DNA of 64,000 nt from Desarmillaria ectypa (taxonomy: Eukaryota > Basidiomycota > Agaricomycetes > Agaricales > Physalacriaceae). Positions 45,802 through 57,959 of the stretch are shown piece after piece. Under the pieces are notes generated by a model. That model saw only the letters and a list, made by a program, of their open reading frames with translations. It was not told the DNA's origin and searched no databases. Position 1 is the first letter of the stretch. Each line of letters starts with the position of its first letter. The stretch lies in the NCBI GenBank assembly GCA_030407005.1, contig JAUDYN010000002.1, positions 186,001 to 250,000 of the forward strand. The letters run 5' to 3'. The translations under genes were made by a program, and so were the position numbers.

Positions 45802-46200
45802 GGTTATTCCCCTTGCCTCGTGTGCATGTGGGCCGAATTTGAGAATTTATAACAAGATTGAAGGGTAGGGGAATGACACCAGCACAATGAGATATTGAAG
45901 AGCTGGTCGGAAGTAGTGGCAGTATACTCAAGAAATAGGGATCAGGATGTGCTAGTGGACCCAGCCACGAACGAGGTTCCCAGTGGATGGCCTGGAAGTA
46001 ACTTGAACGGAGGTGGTGCCAAATTCTAAGTAAGCTCCAGGTGGAAAGGGTTTGAACTTCTTTGAAGATGAAGTCGGCCCGCGAACAAAACCAACGGACT
46101 CGCCGGCTATTTCTGAATAACTAATCCATATAATTCAAGGCGAGACAAGATCATCAAGTGCGCGAAGCAAGGCCAGGCAGATATGGCAACAGTCGTAGAC

Positions 46201-46648
46201 TCGGCAACAGCAGCCAGGAACAGGTAAGCGAAGGGAGGGCAACAGCCGCCACGAATAGAAAAGGTTCTCACGAGTCAAGCAAGGTTCGGCAACTGCCACG
46301 AGTACGATTTTCCTACGGTAAATTCCATGTACCTATTAGGAACTGGAACGGACGACGGCGAAAGGATGAGCACGGAGTGAGCGGAGACAAAAAAAGAACG
46401 CTGCGTATCCCAGATGCAGAAAAAAAAAGGAGTCTCAAACAACGCAGAGAAACACAAGAAGCTTTAAAAGGAAATAAATATGAGACGATGCGTTAACACA
46501 AAACAGGCGAGCAGGGACGCGACAAATTGAAAAAAGCACCCCCGAGAACAGCGGCTGGAAAGCTCGGCAAAAGCCACCTCGAATAGACAAATTCCCCGGA
46601 GTGTCAGTGGACTCGGCAAATGCCGCACCAAATAGATTTTCCTACAGA
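46201..46648. repeat. Degenerate CGGCAA repeat field
   Basis: Five imperfect units start with TCGGCAA or GGGCAAC and continue to GCC-x-C-x-C/A-GAATAG or ATAGATTTTCCTAC: near 46201, 46236, 46284, 46563 and 46611. Two carry the same tail ATTTTCCTAC. One unit contains the small hairpin CGGCAAATGCCG. The overlapping plus-strand frame at 46158-46496 is low-complexity Arg/Lys/Ser and unlikely to be a protein. Confidence 0.55.
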
Positions 46649-46709
46649 TTTTTGAAAGAGCATAATAATAACCGAGTAATCCTAGATACATAGGACTCGG
46701 AAGTTGGAA

Positions 46710-47402
46710 CAGTCAACTATGTCCTAACCATACCTGTCTAACCCCATACTCCGTTATAACCCATAACCTATAGTATTTTCAGAAAATCCACTCTGTATAA
46801 ACCCATACCTTTAGTCGAATAAATTTCGGAGGTGGACAAAATGCAAGTCCAAACCCTGGTATAAGCTGCGGCTACGTCGGCAAGATGTCAGGGTAACCCA
46901 AATATGGTTTTGACGACAGGCACGTGGTGAGCCTTAATTCCTTCACAACGTAACATTTTTGCTTTTGAGCACTTGGAAGGTTTGTGATCGATTCTGTTTC
47001 CGTTTCTAGGAAACATGTGACCCTGTTTTAAGCACAGCAGCGGCGCAAAGAGAACATGATTCAGAAGGTTGCGATGATGACACATCGGCTTTTCAAGCCG
47101 TGATGACTGTTCAGAAGTACGTCACAGAGACGGCTAGTTCATTTGCACGGCAACTGGGGATGGTTCTCGCTTCATTGGGAGGACTCAACTTGAGGGTATG
47201 CAGGAAATGTAGAACATTGAAATCACCGATTTTTTCCCTCGGAAATAGTTAGATACATCATTCACAGCTCGTAAAATACATATAATTAATGTTATAAGCG
47301 CTAGAGAACACACCGTAATGACCTCCCTGGGACCCCATACTCTGTAATATCCCATAAATCCGAGCGTCGACAGAGAGGTATGGGTTATTACAGAGTTGAC
47401 TG
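46710..47402. mobile_element. MITE-like element with imperfect terminal inverted repeats
   Basis: The left end CAGTCAACTATGTCCTAACC and the right end, read on the minus strand, CAGTCAACTCTGTAATAACC are inverted copies, and the match continues through CATACCT-x-TCT for about 31 nt. The block is 693 nt long with no transposase. ATAACCCATA-type subterminal motifs recur inside both ends, at 46740-46830 and 47330-47390. The 3' end is followed by TA, but a matching TA is not seen on the left, so a target-site duplication is not proven. CAGT ends are found in Tc1/mariner-pogo relatives; the assignment is inference. Confidence 0.65.
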
Positions 47403-47888
47403 TACGCGCTTGCATGAATATTGCGGCTCGTTCTCCCCATGTTCCCCAGGGCGCTTACTCATTTTCTTAGTGATGCATTTTTCGTTTATTCCAGTACATT
47501 ATACACAGGTTCGTAGTATAAAGTCAGTGTAATCAGTAGGGCATCGCTAGCGCGATTGCCGTAAACATTAGTTCCTTTCCGCTCACCTGTAATCTGCATT
47601 CATATCCTCTTTGGTCTCGTTGCCGTTGCGCCTGCCATTTATCTTTGCTGTGCACAGTTGTACTCAGGTTTTCCCGCAGATTGACTCAGTCTCGCATATA
47701 ACCATTGCATAAGCCATGGAGCGTTCAAAGGAGGTGCGCATGATTGGTGTCAAGATTCGGCCCTGCCACTGACCGCATTACTTTATTGCCAGAACGTACA
47801 TCAGATATTCATTATCCTCATGCTGCCCATAATTCTTACACTCTCAATCTGCATCTCATCCAAAATGCACTGCCATCCCTGAACCAAG
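47403..47888. other. Intergenic, no gene seen
   Basis: No exon recognised between the MITE-like element and the end of the next gene. Confidence 0.4.
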
Positions 47889-48672
47889 CTACCTGGAGTT
47901 GCCCAGGATCTTTCTGACGGCTGGGTGATTCAAGATATGATTCTCTCCGTAATACGTAGAATCACTAACTGTCGCCTTAAAATCGGAAGGCGATATTCCA
48001 TACGGGTGGCCTGCGAACCAGCACCTACTGCCAGTCAGCACTGCCTATAAACAAACTTGATAGTAAAACTCACGCGATCTCCTCTTCCTGTTCTTCCGCC
48101 TTGGCTGCCTTCCCCATACATCTGTACATCCTGCTCATATGCGCCCTAGCCCACAACTTGGTTTTCCAAGCCCCCGGAGCATTTTCCACCTCCTCGAACA
48201 CACGTTCGGCCTCTGCCTCTCTGCCAGGTTGCTTCGAATACGATGCGGCGAGGTACAGCATCGGGGTGACATCTTTCTCCTCTGGTAGGTGGAACCTCCG
48301 GTACTGTGTCAACGACGTGTGGATGAAGGGGTCTGCTTCATCGATCCGCGTAGGCTCACAATACCGCATGAATTGCGCCATCTGCCATGAACACCCGTCG
48401 AGCAAGTGAAGCTTTTTGTTCCCGTCCGTGTCGACTTCGTTGGGCGCAAGCATGCCGATGGCGTGCAAGTAGGTTGGGTCGGAGCCGTTGGTTTCAATTT
48501 CTTTGATAAAGTCGGCCAGGAGGTTGATGGTCGCGGTTTGATCGGGCAAGGAGAGGGAGGGAAGGATGCCGACGAGACGTTCGTCGATGATCGAGAACTT
48601 GTGGGTACTGCTAATGGTGACTGTGGGTACAGGATGTAGGCGGCCATTTGGGAAGGATGTAGGCTGAGACAT
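47889..48672 (-). CDS. Conserved fungal protein of unknown function, 244 aa
   Basis: Two exons: 48672-48074 and 48024-47889. The main exon starts M-S-Q-P-T-S-F-P-N-G-R-L and contains I-K-E-I-E-T-N-G-S-D-P-T-Y-L-H-A-I-G-M-L, M-A-Q-F-M-R-Y-C-E-P-T-R-I and an alpha-helical, TPR-like stretch near the end (A-E-R-V-F-E-E-V-E, W-A-R-A-H-M-S-R-M-Y-R). A GTGAGT donor removes the apparent stop at 48070 and joins an exon reading G-H-P-Y-G-I-S-P-S-D-F, then E-N-H-I-L-N-H-P-A-V-R, ending with TAG at 47889-47891. The second exon is highly protein-like, which supports the splice. No signal peptide. The family is familiar only as uncharacterised basidiomycete proteins; function unknown. Confidence 0.75.
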
Positions 48673-50431
48673 GATAAAGAGTTGCAAAGAAAGGGGGGTA
48701 CGTCCAAAGTCCTCCTTATATCTTAGACTAGGGCCTGTATTCGGGGTCGCTACACGTGTGACGGCAATCTGAAGACGAGGTGATGACACTCAATTGAAAT
48801 ATTGCATCCGCGAATTCCAAGAAAAGAAGAATGAGCATAAACTAGACGAAGTCTCCACGCCACACACGCAAGTACGGAATATTCAAGAGATGCGAACTTA
48901 CCAAAGGCAAGGGCCCCCGTTCCAAAGAACCTATAAAGCACTAGTTATTCCCTGCATAGGAATCGCCGAAAAAAAAACGTTGAAGCCAACTTTTTGCATG
49001 TATCAGTCAGCTACTGCGCATGTCCCTTGTATTTCCCAGTAATCTCATTCCCTGAAATTTTCGAACCTCTGATGTTCAAGACGTCGAAAATGAGGGGCCG
49101 AATCCTCGTGGATCATTCACAAGGCTATGCTAGGACGTTCGATCATCCTCTCAAAACGGATCAGTGCCATAAATCAGACGAATTCTCATTTACACGGGCA
49201 ACTCCTCGGTTACGTTAACAGAACTCGGCTGACCTGCATATTCACCGGAATCGTCAGGTATGTGTGGTACAGGAACATCGTGGAGGCTTGTAATGGGTTG
49301 GAGAACATCCTCAGCAAACACCGCGTCGCCCTGAAGAGAACTCATTGAGATCAGGAAGCAGACTGACGGCCTTACTCACCAGCGCTGGCACAGAATATTT
49401 AACGGTTTGCTTCAGCTCTGTGATGGAGGTTTTGAGCCGGGTCATGATATTCTGTACCTCGCACCCGCCATATGGCCTCCATTGAGCATCGTGAAGCGAA
49501 AAGAATTATTGTTCTGATATGCACTGCTGAGTTTTGGAAAGGCGCTCCAACTGCGCTATGCACGGAGAGTAACCTAGATCCAGACGACGAAGACCCGCAC
49601 GGGTATATAAGGTTTTTGAGCATTTCCAGTGCTACCCTTTTCGGTATATTTCGCAAGTCTCCCGCCAAGTATGACATATATGGTATAGAGATTTCGAGGA
49701 CAATGGATGTAGTCAGTATATACGTCGATGGGAGCAGGAGTGGGAGCTGCATGGGAAGTCTCTGATCTTCTCCTGTCAAGCATACGACAAATTGCTGAGA
49801 CGTAGGCCTGTATGTCACGGCACCAGGGTTAAATGAGTATAGTCTGTTCCGCGAGTTGAAGAACTTCGAGTGGTGTCATCATTATCCATGTTATCTTCCC
49901 GGAGAGTTCCTGCATCAACGGCACGACACAGATTGCTGGCACGTAATTGTCCGTCAACCAGTTACCACGGGTATTTGGATCTAATGTCAGTCCACAAACC
50001 ACGTCTCTGGCATTACCTCATTCCGGAGGTGAGATCTTCCAAGACATGCTAGACTCCAGGTTTGACTTTTAAGAGATTATGCATACCAGTATTCGTACCA
50101 CGTCGGAACGAATTATCCACGGGATTGGAGACGGACATATCTCTTTACTGGCGAAAGACCGAGATGTTACAAGTGGACATATGATGGAATAAATGGCAAG
50201 GATTTCGCGGAACGACAACATCGCATAGTCTATGACATGTATCCGGACCTCTCTCAAGGCGAAAAACACCATGCCAAAACAGTGGTGCTATATAAGGGAC
50301 GGATCATCCCATCAAACTGTACGGGATGATTGTGTGGAAAGCGCGTAGTTGGTAATAGCTAGAAGGAGGCGAATACGCCGCGGAATCTTAGAATTGTGGG
50401 GGTGGTTGTCAAAGCTCGCTGGCTCGCTCAA
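48673..50431. other. Interval with weak coding hints only
   Basis: The left end is the promoter of the preceding gene. Minus-strand frames at 49399-49818 and 50069-50272 (V-F-F-A-L-R-E-V-R-I-H-V) could be distal exons of the adjacent DUF6535-like pseudogene, but no frame-keeping chain joins them. Confidence 0.35.
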
Positions 50432-52140
50432 TCAATCAAATCTGGCAAGCACGTCCAGCAAGTGGGCTTCAATGTCGTCATAAAGGCCAAACTGAAAAGT
50501 GTCTCGAAGGGTCATTCTGCGAGTGCCGTTATTTTGTGGCTGAGCAGGATTCCACGATACTTTCTGACGTGTAAGCGTTTCCATGGATTTGTAACAGAAT
50601 AGTTCAAACTCGAAATTGTAGACTGAATCTAGAGAGAGGGAGCATCTAAAAATCACACTTGAAAACAGAGATCTCCACAAGGGCGGGTGAGAAAGGATAT
50701 CGTCTGTATCAGCCTGCCGCGCGAGGTAGAGAAAGACATCTGCACCGGTTGGATGATTTGCGGGACGGAGGTCATCGTCTTGACATGCGATGTGGCAGTC
50801 ATCGTTGTTATTTCAGGAGGATAACCGACTATCGGGAATAAGGGTCAAGAGTAAGCGTGGGATATTGGAAGGATGACTGCGTGGTACCTCCGCTGAAAAG
50901 CGGAGACGGCTACGGAGAAGACGTGTTTCCATGCTATCTAACACAGAAGAATATCCTGGGTAGCTGTGAGGTTCCAGGCATCCTTGCAAAAGGTCCCAGT
51001 TTTTCTCCTGGAATCCGGTACCTTCAAATGCGGTATGCAACACATCAGGGTTGATGCTAGGCCGGAGCCCGCCAACGCATTGTATGATACATCTATGAAT
51101 CACGGGATTGGAAGACAGATCGTACAACCAACGAAGGGAGTGGACATCGAAGTCGTCACATTGATTTTTGACAGTCTAGAGCTCCTACTCTTGAATGGAG
51201 GGTTGCCGCAGCTTATAAAGAGCCATCGATGTCCGTCCGAGGATTTTCCGGTGGGCAACAAAGAGAAGATCCGTCAATGATGTTTGATAAGGACGTCCTG
51301 GGAAGAAAAGCGGCATGAGAAGGGCTGCGACATATAGAGCATATGAGCTTCCCGTGATTACCAAAAGGACATATGCAATCGAGTGCCCTAAATCGACCAG
51401 CCCTGCCAGGAACACGGCAAGGGCAATGTGCAACAGGAATGGAGGAATTCCGATAATGATCGGGACGCGCCAATCCTGAAAACCGATATAACGGAATGAC
51501 CGAATCCTGCACCGCCCTCGCGGAGACTCCGACGACGCTAGCATATACTGTCGTATCCATTGCTTGGTCAGGACCGCGATGAGAGCCGTGACCAAACACA
51601 AGGAAAGGTTCATAAACCACAGGCCATTGACGCAGCGGCAAGAAGCGGAAGGAATAAAGATGCTTGTGGGGTTCAGTGGCGAAACAGACAGTGTCGCAAC
51701 ACCACTAGCGATGGCGCGTTGGATGTTGACTATTTCATAAAACAAGAAGGCAGACATCTCTGAGTAGTCTACCTGCAAGCTTTGGGATGTCTGCACAACA
51801 AAGGTGGCCACTACCGCAGAAATAAACAAGCCTGTTGCCCGAGTTTAGAAATCTGTGTGATAGAACATCGCCGAGATTGAACTCACAAACACCAAAAGGA
51901 CGTCGACGTTGTCCCGGAGAACTTCAAAATTTCCCTTATCATAGGCTTGATATTCATCAGCGAATATCCGCCAGACTCTGGCTGTGGGATCGTATTCCGA
52001 CCTAGGAGGATCTTCTGGGTATTTTTATTCATAATTATACTGGACTAAAGTCTCGTTGGGTTTCGCCATATGGCCTATCTAATAAAGGAAAGCATACCTG
52101 TCCTTACTCCAGACTTTGCGTTCGAAAGCTCGACATGGTT
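50432..52140 (-). pseudogene. DUF6535-like membrane protein pseudogene
   Basis: Minus strand, N- to C-terminal: D-P-T-A-R-V-W-R-I-F-A-D-E (near 52000) and D-V-D-V-L-L-V-F, then after an intron G-L-F-I-S-A-V-V-A-T-F-V-V-Q-T-S-Q, N-G-L-W-F-M-N-L-S-L and V-L-T-K-Q-W-I-R-Q-Y, then two more membrane segments, the order typical of the basidiomycete DUF6535 family. The frame does not close across the first intron after V-L-L-V-F. Further on, one continuous frame is interrupted by TAG (51185-51187), TAG (51176-51178) and TGA (50813-50815), yet stays protein-like to 50432. The family's role is unknown. Confidence 0.7.
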
Positions 52141-53187
52141 TGGTACTGCTGATGGAACAGCCATGGGGAGTATCAAACAAAGGTGAGTGTCCATAAAGCA
52201 TTGAACCAATAGATGTATCCGAAATTTCTGTTTCGATGCACCCTGAGGTAAACCTTGAGAAGGCTCCGGCATGGAATAAGCATCGAATGCCGGCGAGACG
52301 GACCCTCCATATGTTTGAATTATTCTGAGGCAGCCCGTGAAAATAAAATGGGCTACCGTAGATTATCTGACTCAGCTGAGGCGGCGGCGGCGACGGTAGG
52401 TTAGCGATAGATGGATTTTGAGCGCTCTGAAATGGGCCAGATAGGGGAATAGAACCCTGAAGAGGGACAGCAAATGACATCCCAGCGTGACAGAGTGTAA
52501 CTTGCCCTAAATGCCGCACGTGATTCTGTCGCGTATGCGTAATCACTGTCATTGCGCGAATGTCTCACAATTCATAAAGCCCGGTTTACCTGTCCAGTTT
52601 ATGCCCGGGGCTACTACAAAGGTCAATTCGACATCGGATTCTGATACGGCCCAGATCATGACTTGGTTGGAAAACGATGATCTTTATCAGTTGATGTATG
52701 GCGCAGTGTACTGAGGTGTTACACAGTAAACTATGTTTTGTTATCAAAGCGCGAATAATAATATACAAAATATATTCTGCTGATCTTTGAGGGTTGGAAA
52801 TTGGCGCCGCGATGATAAATCAGGTCGCATCTGTCAGTCTGGGTTATATAGTACATTGCTAGTTTAAGGTTAGGGACCTTTGTCATCTCGCTCTGACCAA
52901 AATATATTTAAGAAGTACAAAACTAATGATACAGCAATCAGGTTACAAACAGACGAACGGGAGCAGCATAATGATAAGTACTAATTGTGTGAGGGAGGCG
53001 AAGGTAATTATTTTCAAAGGGGAAAAAGTGTTTCGTATCGGGCGGGGCATTCAGGGGGGAAGAGAAAACAGATCATAGATAGCGGGAGAGGAGAAATGAT
53101 CTTGATTAATTTAAGGATTTCTATGAACATCAGCGTCTCCTGGAATATAACCTGAAGAGCTTACCGCGGATGGGACACATCGACAAG
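52141..53187. other. Intergenic or 5' part of the preceding pseudogene
   Basis: The minus frame 52079-52552 ends in R-A-F-E-R-K-V-W-S-K-D and can splice to the DUF6535-like exon at 52001, so part of it may be that gene's first exon. No other feature is seen. Confidence 0.35.
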
Positions 53188-53449
53188 TCAATAACATGTA
53201 GTAACGTGTGTCCCACATCCACCACGTTCCTAACAGAAACTGTGAATCAGAAGAGCACTTCATCGATGACAAGGAAGGACCACGTACCTCTACATCAGTA
53301 TCTACTCCACCGGGGAGGTCAGGTATAGGCGCTGCAGATACAAGTACAATAGTCACTAAGAGAAAAGAAAGGTAAATAACATTGAATCAACGAAAACCAG
53401 AAAGACGCTGACAAGCAAGGAGCGCAGCTATGAGGGATTTGCACTGCAT
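53188..53449 (-). CDS. Small secreted peptide 1 (48 aa)
   Basis: Three exons: 53449-53413 (37 nt), 53355-53288 and 53229-53188, all with GT-AG introns. The first exon and the start of the second encode a signal peptide (M-Q-C-K-S-L-I-A-A-L-L-A-L-T). The mature part begins near A-P-I-P-D-L-P-G-G and ends E-R-G-G-C-G-T-H-V-T-T-C-Y with two Cys. The gene at 63301-63537 has the same 37-nt first exon, phase and layout. The E-R before the terminal Cys segment could be a processing site; that is inference. Function unknown. Reading through the second intron would give a longer tail, so the C-terminus depends on splicing. Confidence 0.6.
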
Positions 53450-54225
53450 GTTGATGAACTCGGGAGTCGAATAGCGAGCCCTTGCAATAAGTACCCGGAT
53501 GGGAAGTCCATAGTTGGATGGACGCTTGTGAGGAAAAACAGGTTGCGGGGAAACAAGCGTCCTGCCATTCTGGAGAGTTATGAGATTTTGATCATTGATG
53601 ACGGTAAGAAGTCATCTATTCTATAAATTTCAACAGATGCTTACACCAGTGAGAAAGGAGAACACATACCGGAAACGAATGACGACACCATCCTACCGTC
53701 GAAAACAAGCGGACACCCTGAATAGGTTAAGCTACTCTATTTTTAGATGATCATGGTGGAGTTCTTTGAGATAGAAGACCTATGCAGGGACGGGCCTCTG
53801 TGAGGATACACGAAGAAAGATGAAAACGTGAGAAACTCTAATGAAATGAACGCTTCGTGAGTCGTTATCGTGTCATAAGATTATCCCAGCAGAAAGACGT
53901 GCACTGCTCAAGCATCGCGGAGAATAGCTATGAATACGAGAATCAGACCTCAGTGAGCAGTAACCCGAATCGAACACAACCAAACTTTTGTGTATTACTT
54001 GAATCGGCTGGTGAAAAGGCCGCTGCGAAGGACGGAAAAATGGTTGACGAACGGAAGCTTTGAGATTATGACATGATGCATGAGCATTTAGTAGCAAAAT
54101 GAGTTATCGAACTGCATGAAGACGAGGGTATCAGTCGTCATCGTTCATTTAATTTCAACACAACGAAGTCCTTGTTAGCTAGATCTATACTTATTCCCAA
54201 GAAAAGTACTCCCCAAGGTATAATG
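53450..54225. other. Intergenic, no gene seen
   Basis: Nothing recognised. The frames near 53857-54097 overlap on both strands and look like chance. Confidence 0.35.
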
Positions 54226-54292
54226 ACATTAGCTGGAATTGATCTAGAAATAGTGTAGCTGGCCCGAGCTTCCCGCTACACCATAATGGACG
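54226..54292 (-). repeat. tRNA-derived relic 1
   Basis: The minus strand reads CATTATGGTGTAGCGGGAAG, which contains an A-box-like TGGTGTAGCGGG, then TATTTCTAGATCAATTCCAG and TAATGTCA. The same frame of similarity is seen at 62349-62416, where the B box is intact. A 7-bp hairpin GTGTAGC/GCTACAC lies inside. No full cloverleaf can be drawn. Confidence 0.4.
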
Positions 54293-57200
54293 AACGCTAA
54301 ATGCATGCGCTAGTAAACGACAGCCCTTTACGTATATTGCGTCCTATGTGCAGAATAACACACTTCATAAAATCGGGGTGACACACAAAAAAACAGTTAG
54401 CGTGGATTACGAGTCACTCCCTGCTGATGGAAGGGTATGCGATAGGCTTGGACATATAACAAGACCACCGATGTTGGCCAACAGAGTAGACAGAACCATT
54501 GAAATATTTAAAGGGACACGCGCTATCCTCCGTGACGTACAGTTACCGACAGGCCTGTAGACATGAAATTGGAAAGACGTCAAAGAAAGGGAAGCGATGC
54601 TTTGATACCTGTCCTCCACCAGCAGCTCTAGTTCTAGCGCAGCGTCGTGGGTCAGTGCATGTCTCCTTAGGGGATCTTCAAGGTTCCATCCATTCGCTCG
54701 GCACCAAGGTATCGCGGTACAGAAGTCGGGAAAGGGTCGACCTAGAAAACTGGAGTTAGTGACACCCAAGGTCGAAAGAACAATGCACGCACCTCCATTG
54801 CCTGTCCGTACTGGGTTCGACTTGTCCGACTCCCCAAGTCCTGGTTCGGGTAGAAATTTATTGCAGCATCCGCTTCAAAGAGCTACATCTCGGAGTCTTG
54901 CTGCTGACCGAGTCCCTAAGCCTGCAGCAAGCGTAGAGAGATTAGGGGAAGAGATTAGTGATGGCATCCAGCTTGAGAAGATGGGCGAGCATAAAAAGAA
55001 GAGGAGACTCGTGTATTTTCTTTTGCGACGCAACGTGGTTGCGACCTAGGTTCTGCAAGCATCGATTCCAACCGAGCTATGCTGATGTCGCGACCTGTAG
55101 CGTGTTTTGAGTGACCCGGCCACCCCGGTCCGTTCGAGGGAACGAAATGCATGTGATCAAAACGCGATCAAAAATTGCAAATCAATAAATTTCTTCTTGA
55201 CTCTTTTTGGCATGGTATCATACACATGACCGATAAAAGCGAACGAACCCGTCACTTCTAAGAAAGAATTATTTTCTACAAGACCAGGTACGGCATCCCA
55301 GGTGAAATTCTACTTATCTATGGTGAGATACTCAAACTCCGGAGTAAACTTTAAGCGTGTCACTCGCAGAACCGAACCACCATCAGGATTACCGGTCACA
55401 GGTCAAGCTTGAGCTTGACCACTATCTCTTTGGATACTGCGGAAACTTTTTTGGTGAAATGCACCTGGCGGCTGGCATGGAATCGTGGCAATACACGAAA
55501 GGAAACATTACATCAACATCGGACATCTTCATGAAACTAATCTCACACGCCAGGACCCTTCACGCCTCATTGAAAGGAAGGTGCAATTGAAGGAAATGTC
55601 CCTTTACGCGGAGAAGTTTCCATCTCATTTGCGCGATTTGAACCAAACAAATCCTCAGGCAGCTCGACTGCGTTAAAAAATTGGGGCGCAAGCTTTGAAC
55701 CAGACTCGTAGGTACCCTGTTCTAACAGTTACTATTCATAAATTTCATGTGTCTTATGAAATGCAGACATCAAGCTATATGTCAAGGATTATCTCACAAA
55801 TTGAACAATTTCTTCTTGGCTGGAGCACATCCTGATTTTCTGCCGACCCCTTGCACCACGGGTTGATGATGGAGATTAACGGGAGCTTCTCTTGTGATGC
55901 GTGGAGTGGCAACGAATACAGAACTGGAGACTTGTCGCACTCTATTATATCCGTTCGCAAAAACGTACATTCCTTTAGTCTGACTTTCCTAGGACTCCGA
56001 GTCTTTCAGACATTCTGTGACTATGTTCTGAGTCGGAGAAACTCCATATTCCGACTCGCGCCAAGTGTAATTGCTAGGCTAGGAAGGACGTCCTCTCCTC
56101 GCGTTCATCTCAGAGTACGATTCTGGTATCACCAAGGCCTGGATAATACTGGCCCATCTGGTAGTACAAACCAGCAGAAAGACTTTTCTGGCGAACTGCA
56201 ACACGTTTCAGATGCCAACCCACCGGCATCACCTCCCGCTCCAAAAATTTCACTGATCCTTCGTAATCCTTTCCACGATGAAGATGGAGAATTAGCAACT
56301 GAACACTCCATAGCCTTACATACAAGACACCTAAAAGATATTTAACCCCTCCATCGTCTCTTCTGCACACCATGAAAACTGACTAGCGCTTTCACCAAAT
56401 TGATCATAATCGCTGCCCTTGTCACCACCGTTAAAGGCGACATCACCTGCGGTACCGCGGGGGATACGACGTGCGTATCCTCTGCTCCCCCTTCCAATAA
56501 AGGTACTACCTCCAGGCTTCCTCATGCCGCGACCTCCTCGACAACGGTTGGTCCGGCCTCAACTATAGCCGTACCTGCCACTATGGTCCAGGCTTTCTCG
56601 CGTACAACCCCTTCTACTCAGCTAATAACCGCGCGCCGCTCGCTCCTACTGCTCTTGATTTTCACTTTGACTGTTCCTTTTTTGGTAGGCTGCATCTATG
56701 TGGCCGTGAATGATCTCTCCGATAAAGAAGTTCATGATAGGGCGAATGACATCCTCAAGCTCATGCCGCCCCGGACGTTGACAAAGTCAATGGGAGGAAT
56801 AGCCTGGATATCTCTAGGGCTGTTTGCGTTTCCGATGGATCCAGGTGCAGTGACAGCTTGTACGTGTCTCCTCAGAATATGCGGTATACTAGTGTCTTAA
56901 GTTCTAACACCGTTCGTTACAGCGCGGACTAACTTCTCCCAAGAACGCTTCTGCGAGCGTTGGATCCGTTCAAGAAATTCTCGACTTGCTTTAGCCTTTA
57001 GTTCTTCGTCACAAACTATGTATGATGTAGTATCGTCAAATCTTGACATCTGATCTGTATTTGAATGACATTCTGATGTCCGCGTTTCAAGAAACTTTGT
57101 TTTTAGGTGTGGTAGCTTAATTGGATTTGTGCAACTATACAGGTGAACCGATCTGTAATAGACCGTGCTTTGATGTGCGCATGATCACAACACGACGCTT

Positions 57201-57959
57201 CAATCTGTTCTTCTCTGCTTCGTACCCAGAACCAATAATAAAACATGTCTAAAAAAATGTCTTCCACAAGGGAGGACCCCGACTCGAACGAGGTGATAGA
57301 CCAGATGTGCATTTTGCCAATCATCTATAACTCCTTGATTAGTAGACTGAGAATCGGAGATTCGCACTCATGGGCGAATAGATGTGCAGAAGTGATGGTC
57401 AATGAAATGAAAATGAAAGCATGGTAGTTCGCCCTTCTCGATCTTAGCTACCCTGAGGAAAAGTAAGTCCCAGTCTATCCCTTCGACGTCTACCTGCTGA
57501 CGTGAATGAGAGGGAAAATATGGTATTTAAAGGCAATATCATCCTAAATGGTCTATCATAACGCATTGCAGCTGCTCAGTCTCGCACAGGAATTTTGCCC
57601 ACTTCACGCTCCCTCACCTCCTCACCTCGTGTCCAACAAATATCGCTCATCAAGCACCGCCAATAATATTGCCTCCGTCTTTCCACGCGTGTACCGTCGT
57701 GCCAGGATCATGGTTGGTAGTTCTAAAGCTGACTTCTTAGTCGGCCCTACAAATCTTCTGCGAAGAAAGTGCTCGATGGCGTCAACGAAGAATTGGTTTG
57801 TGGGTATGGATCTGTTGTTGATGAGTTGTGGTGAGAGGAAGAAGAGTGAGCTACTGCAGGGTTCTTATCACTTCCGTAGTCCCGGTGCATATCAGACTTG
57901 ACATCGAGCTCTATGCCGCATCCTAAGCATCGGTATGCTTCGTGTGTAGTATTTCATGC
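54293..57959. other. Long interval without a recognisable gene
   Basis: Plus-strand frames at 55851-56345 (Pro-rich end) and 56400-56900 (Thr/Ser-rich, then a hydrophobic helix L-L-L-L-L-I-F-T-L-T-V-P-F-L-V) begin at real ATGs and might belong to one membrane-protein gene, but no splice chain or family supports it. The frames at 54759-55049 and 57548-57901 are unrecognised. Confidence 0.35.

Noticed and set aside
46158..46496. 112-aa plus-strand Arg/Lys-rich frame
   Set aside because: Explained by the degenerate CGGCAA repeat field and purine-rich DNA; no conserved residues.
57270..57340. Minus-strand stretch with GTTCGAGTC resembling a tRNA T-arm
   Set aside because: A T-arm and partial acceptor pairing can be drawn, but there is no acceptable anticodon arm or D-arm of normal length.
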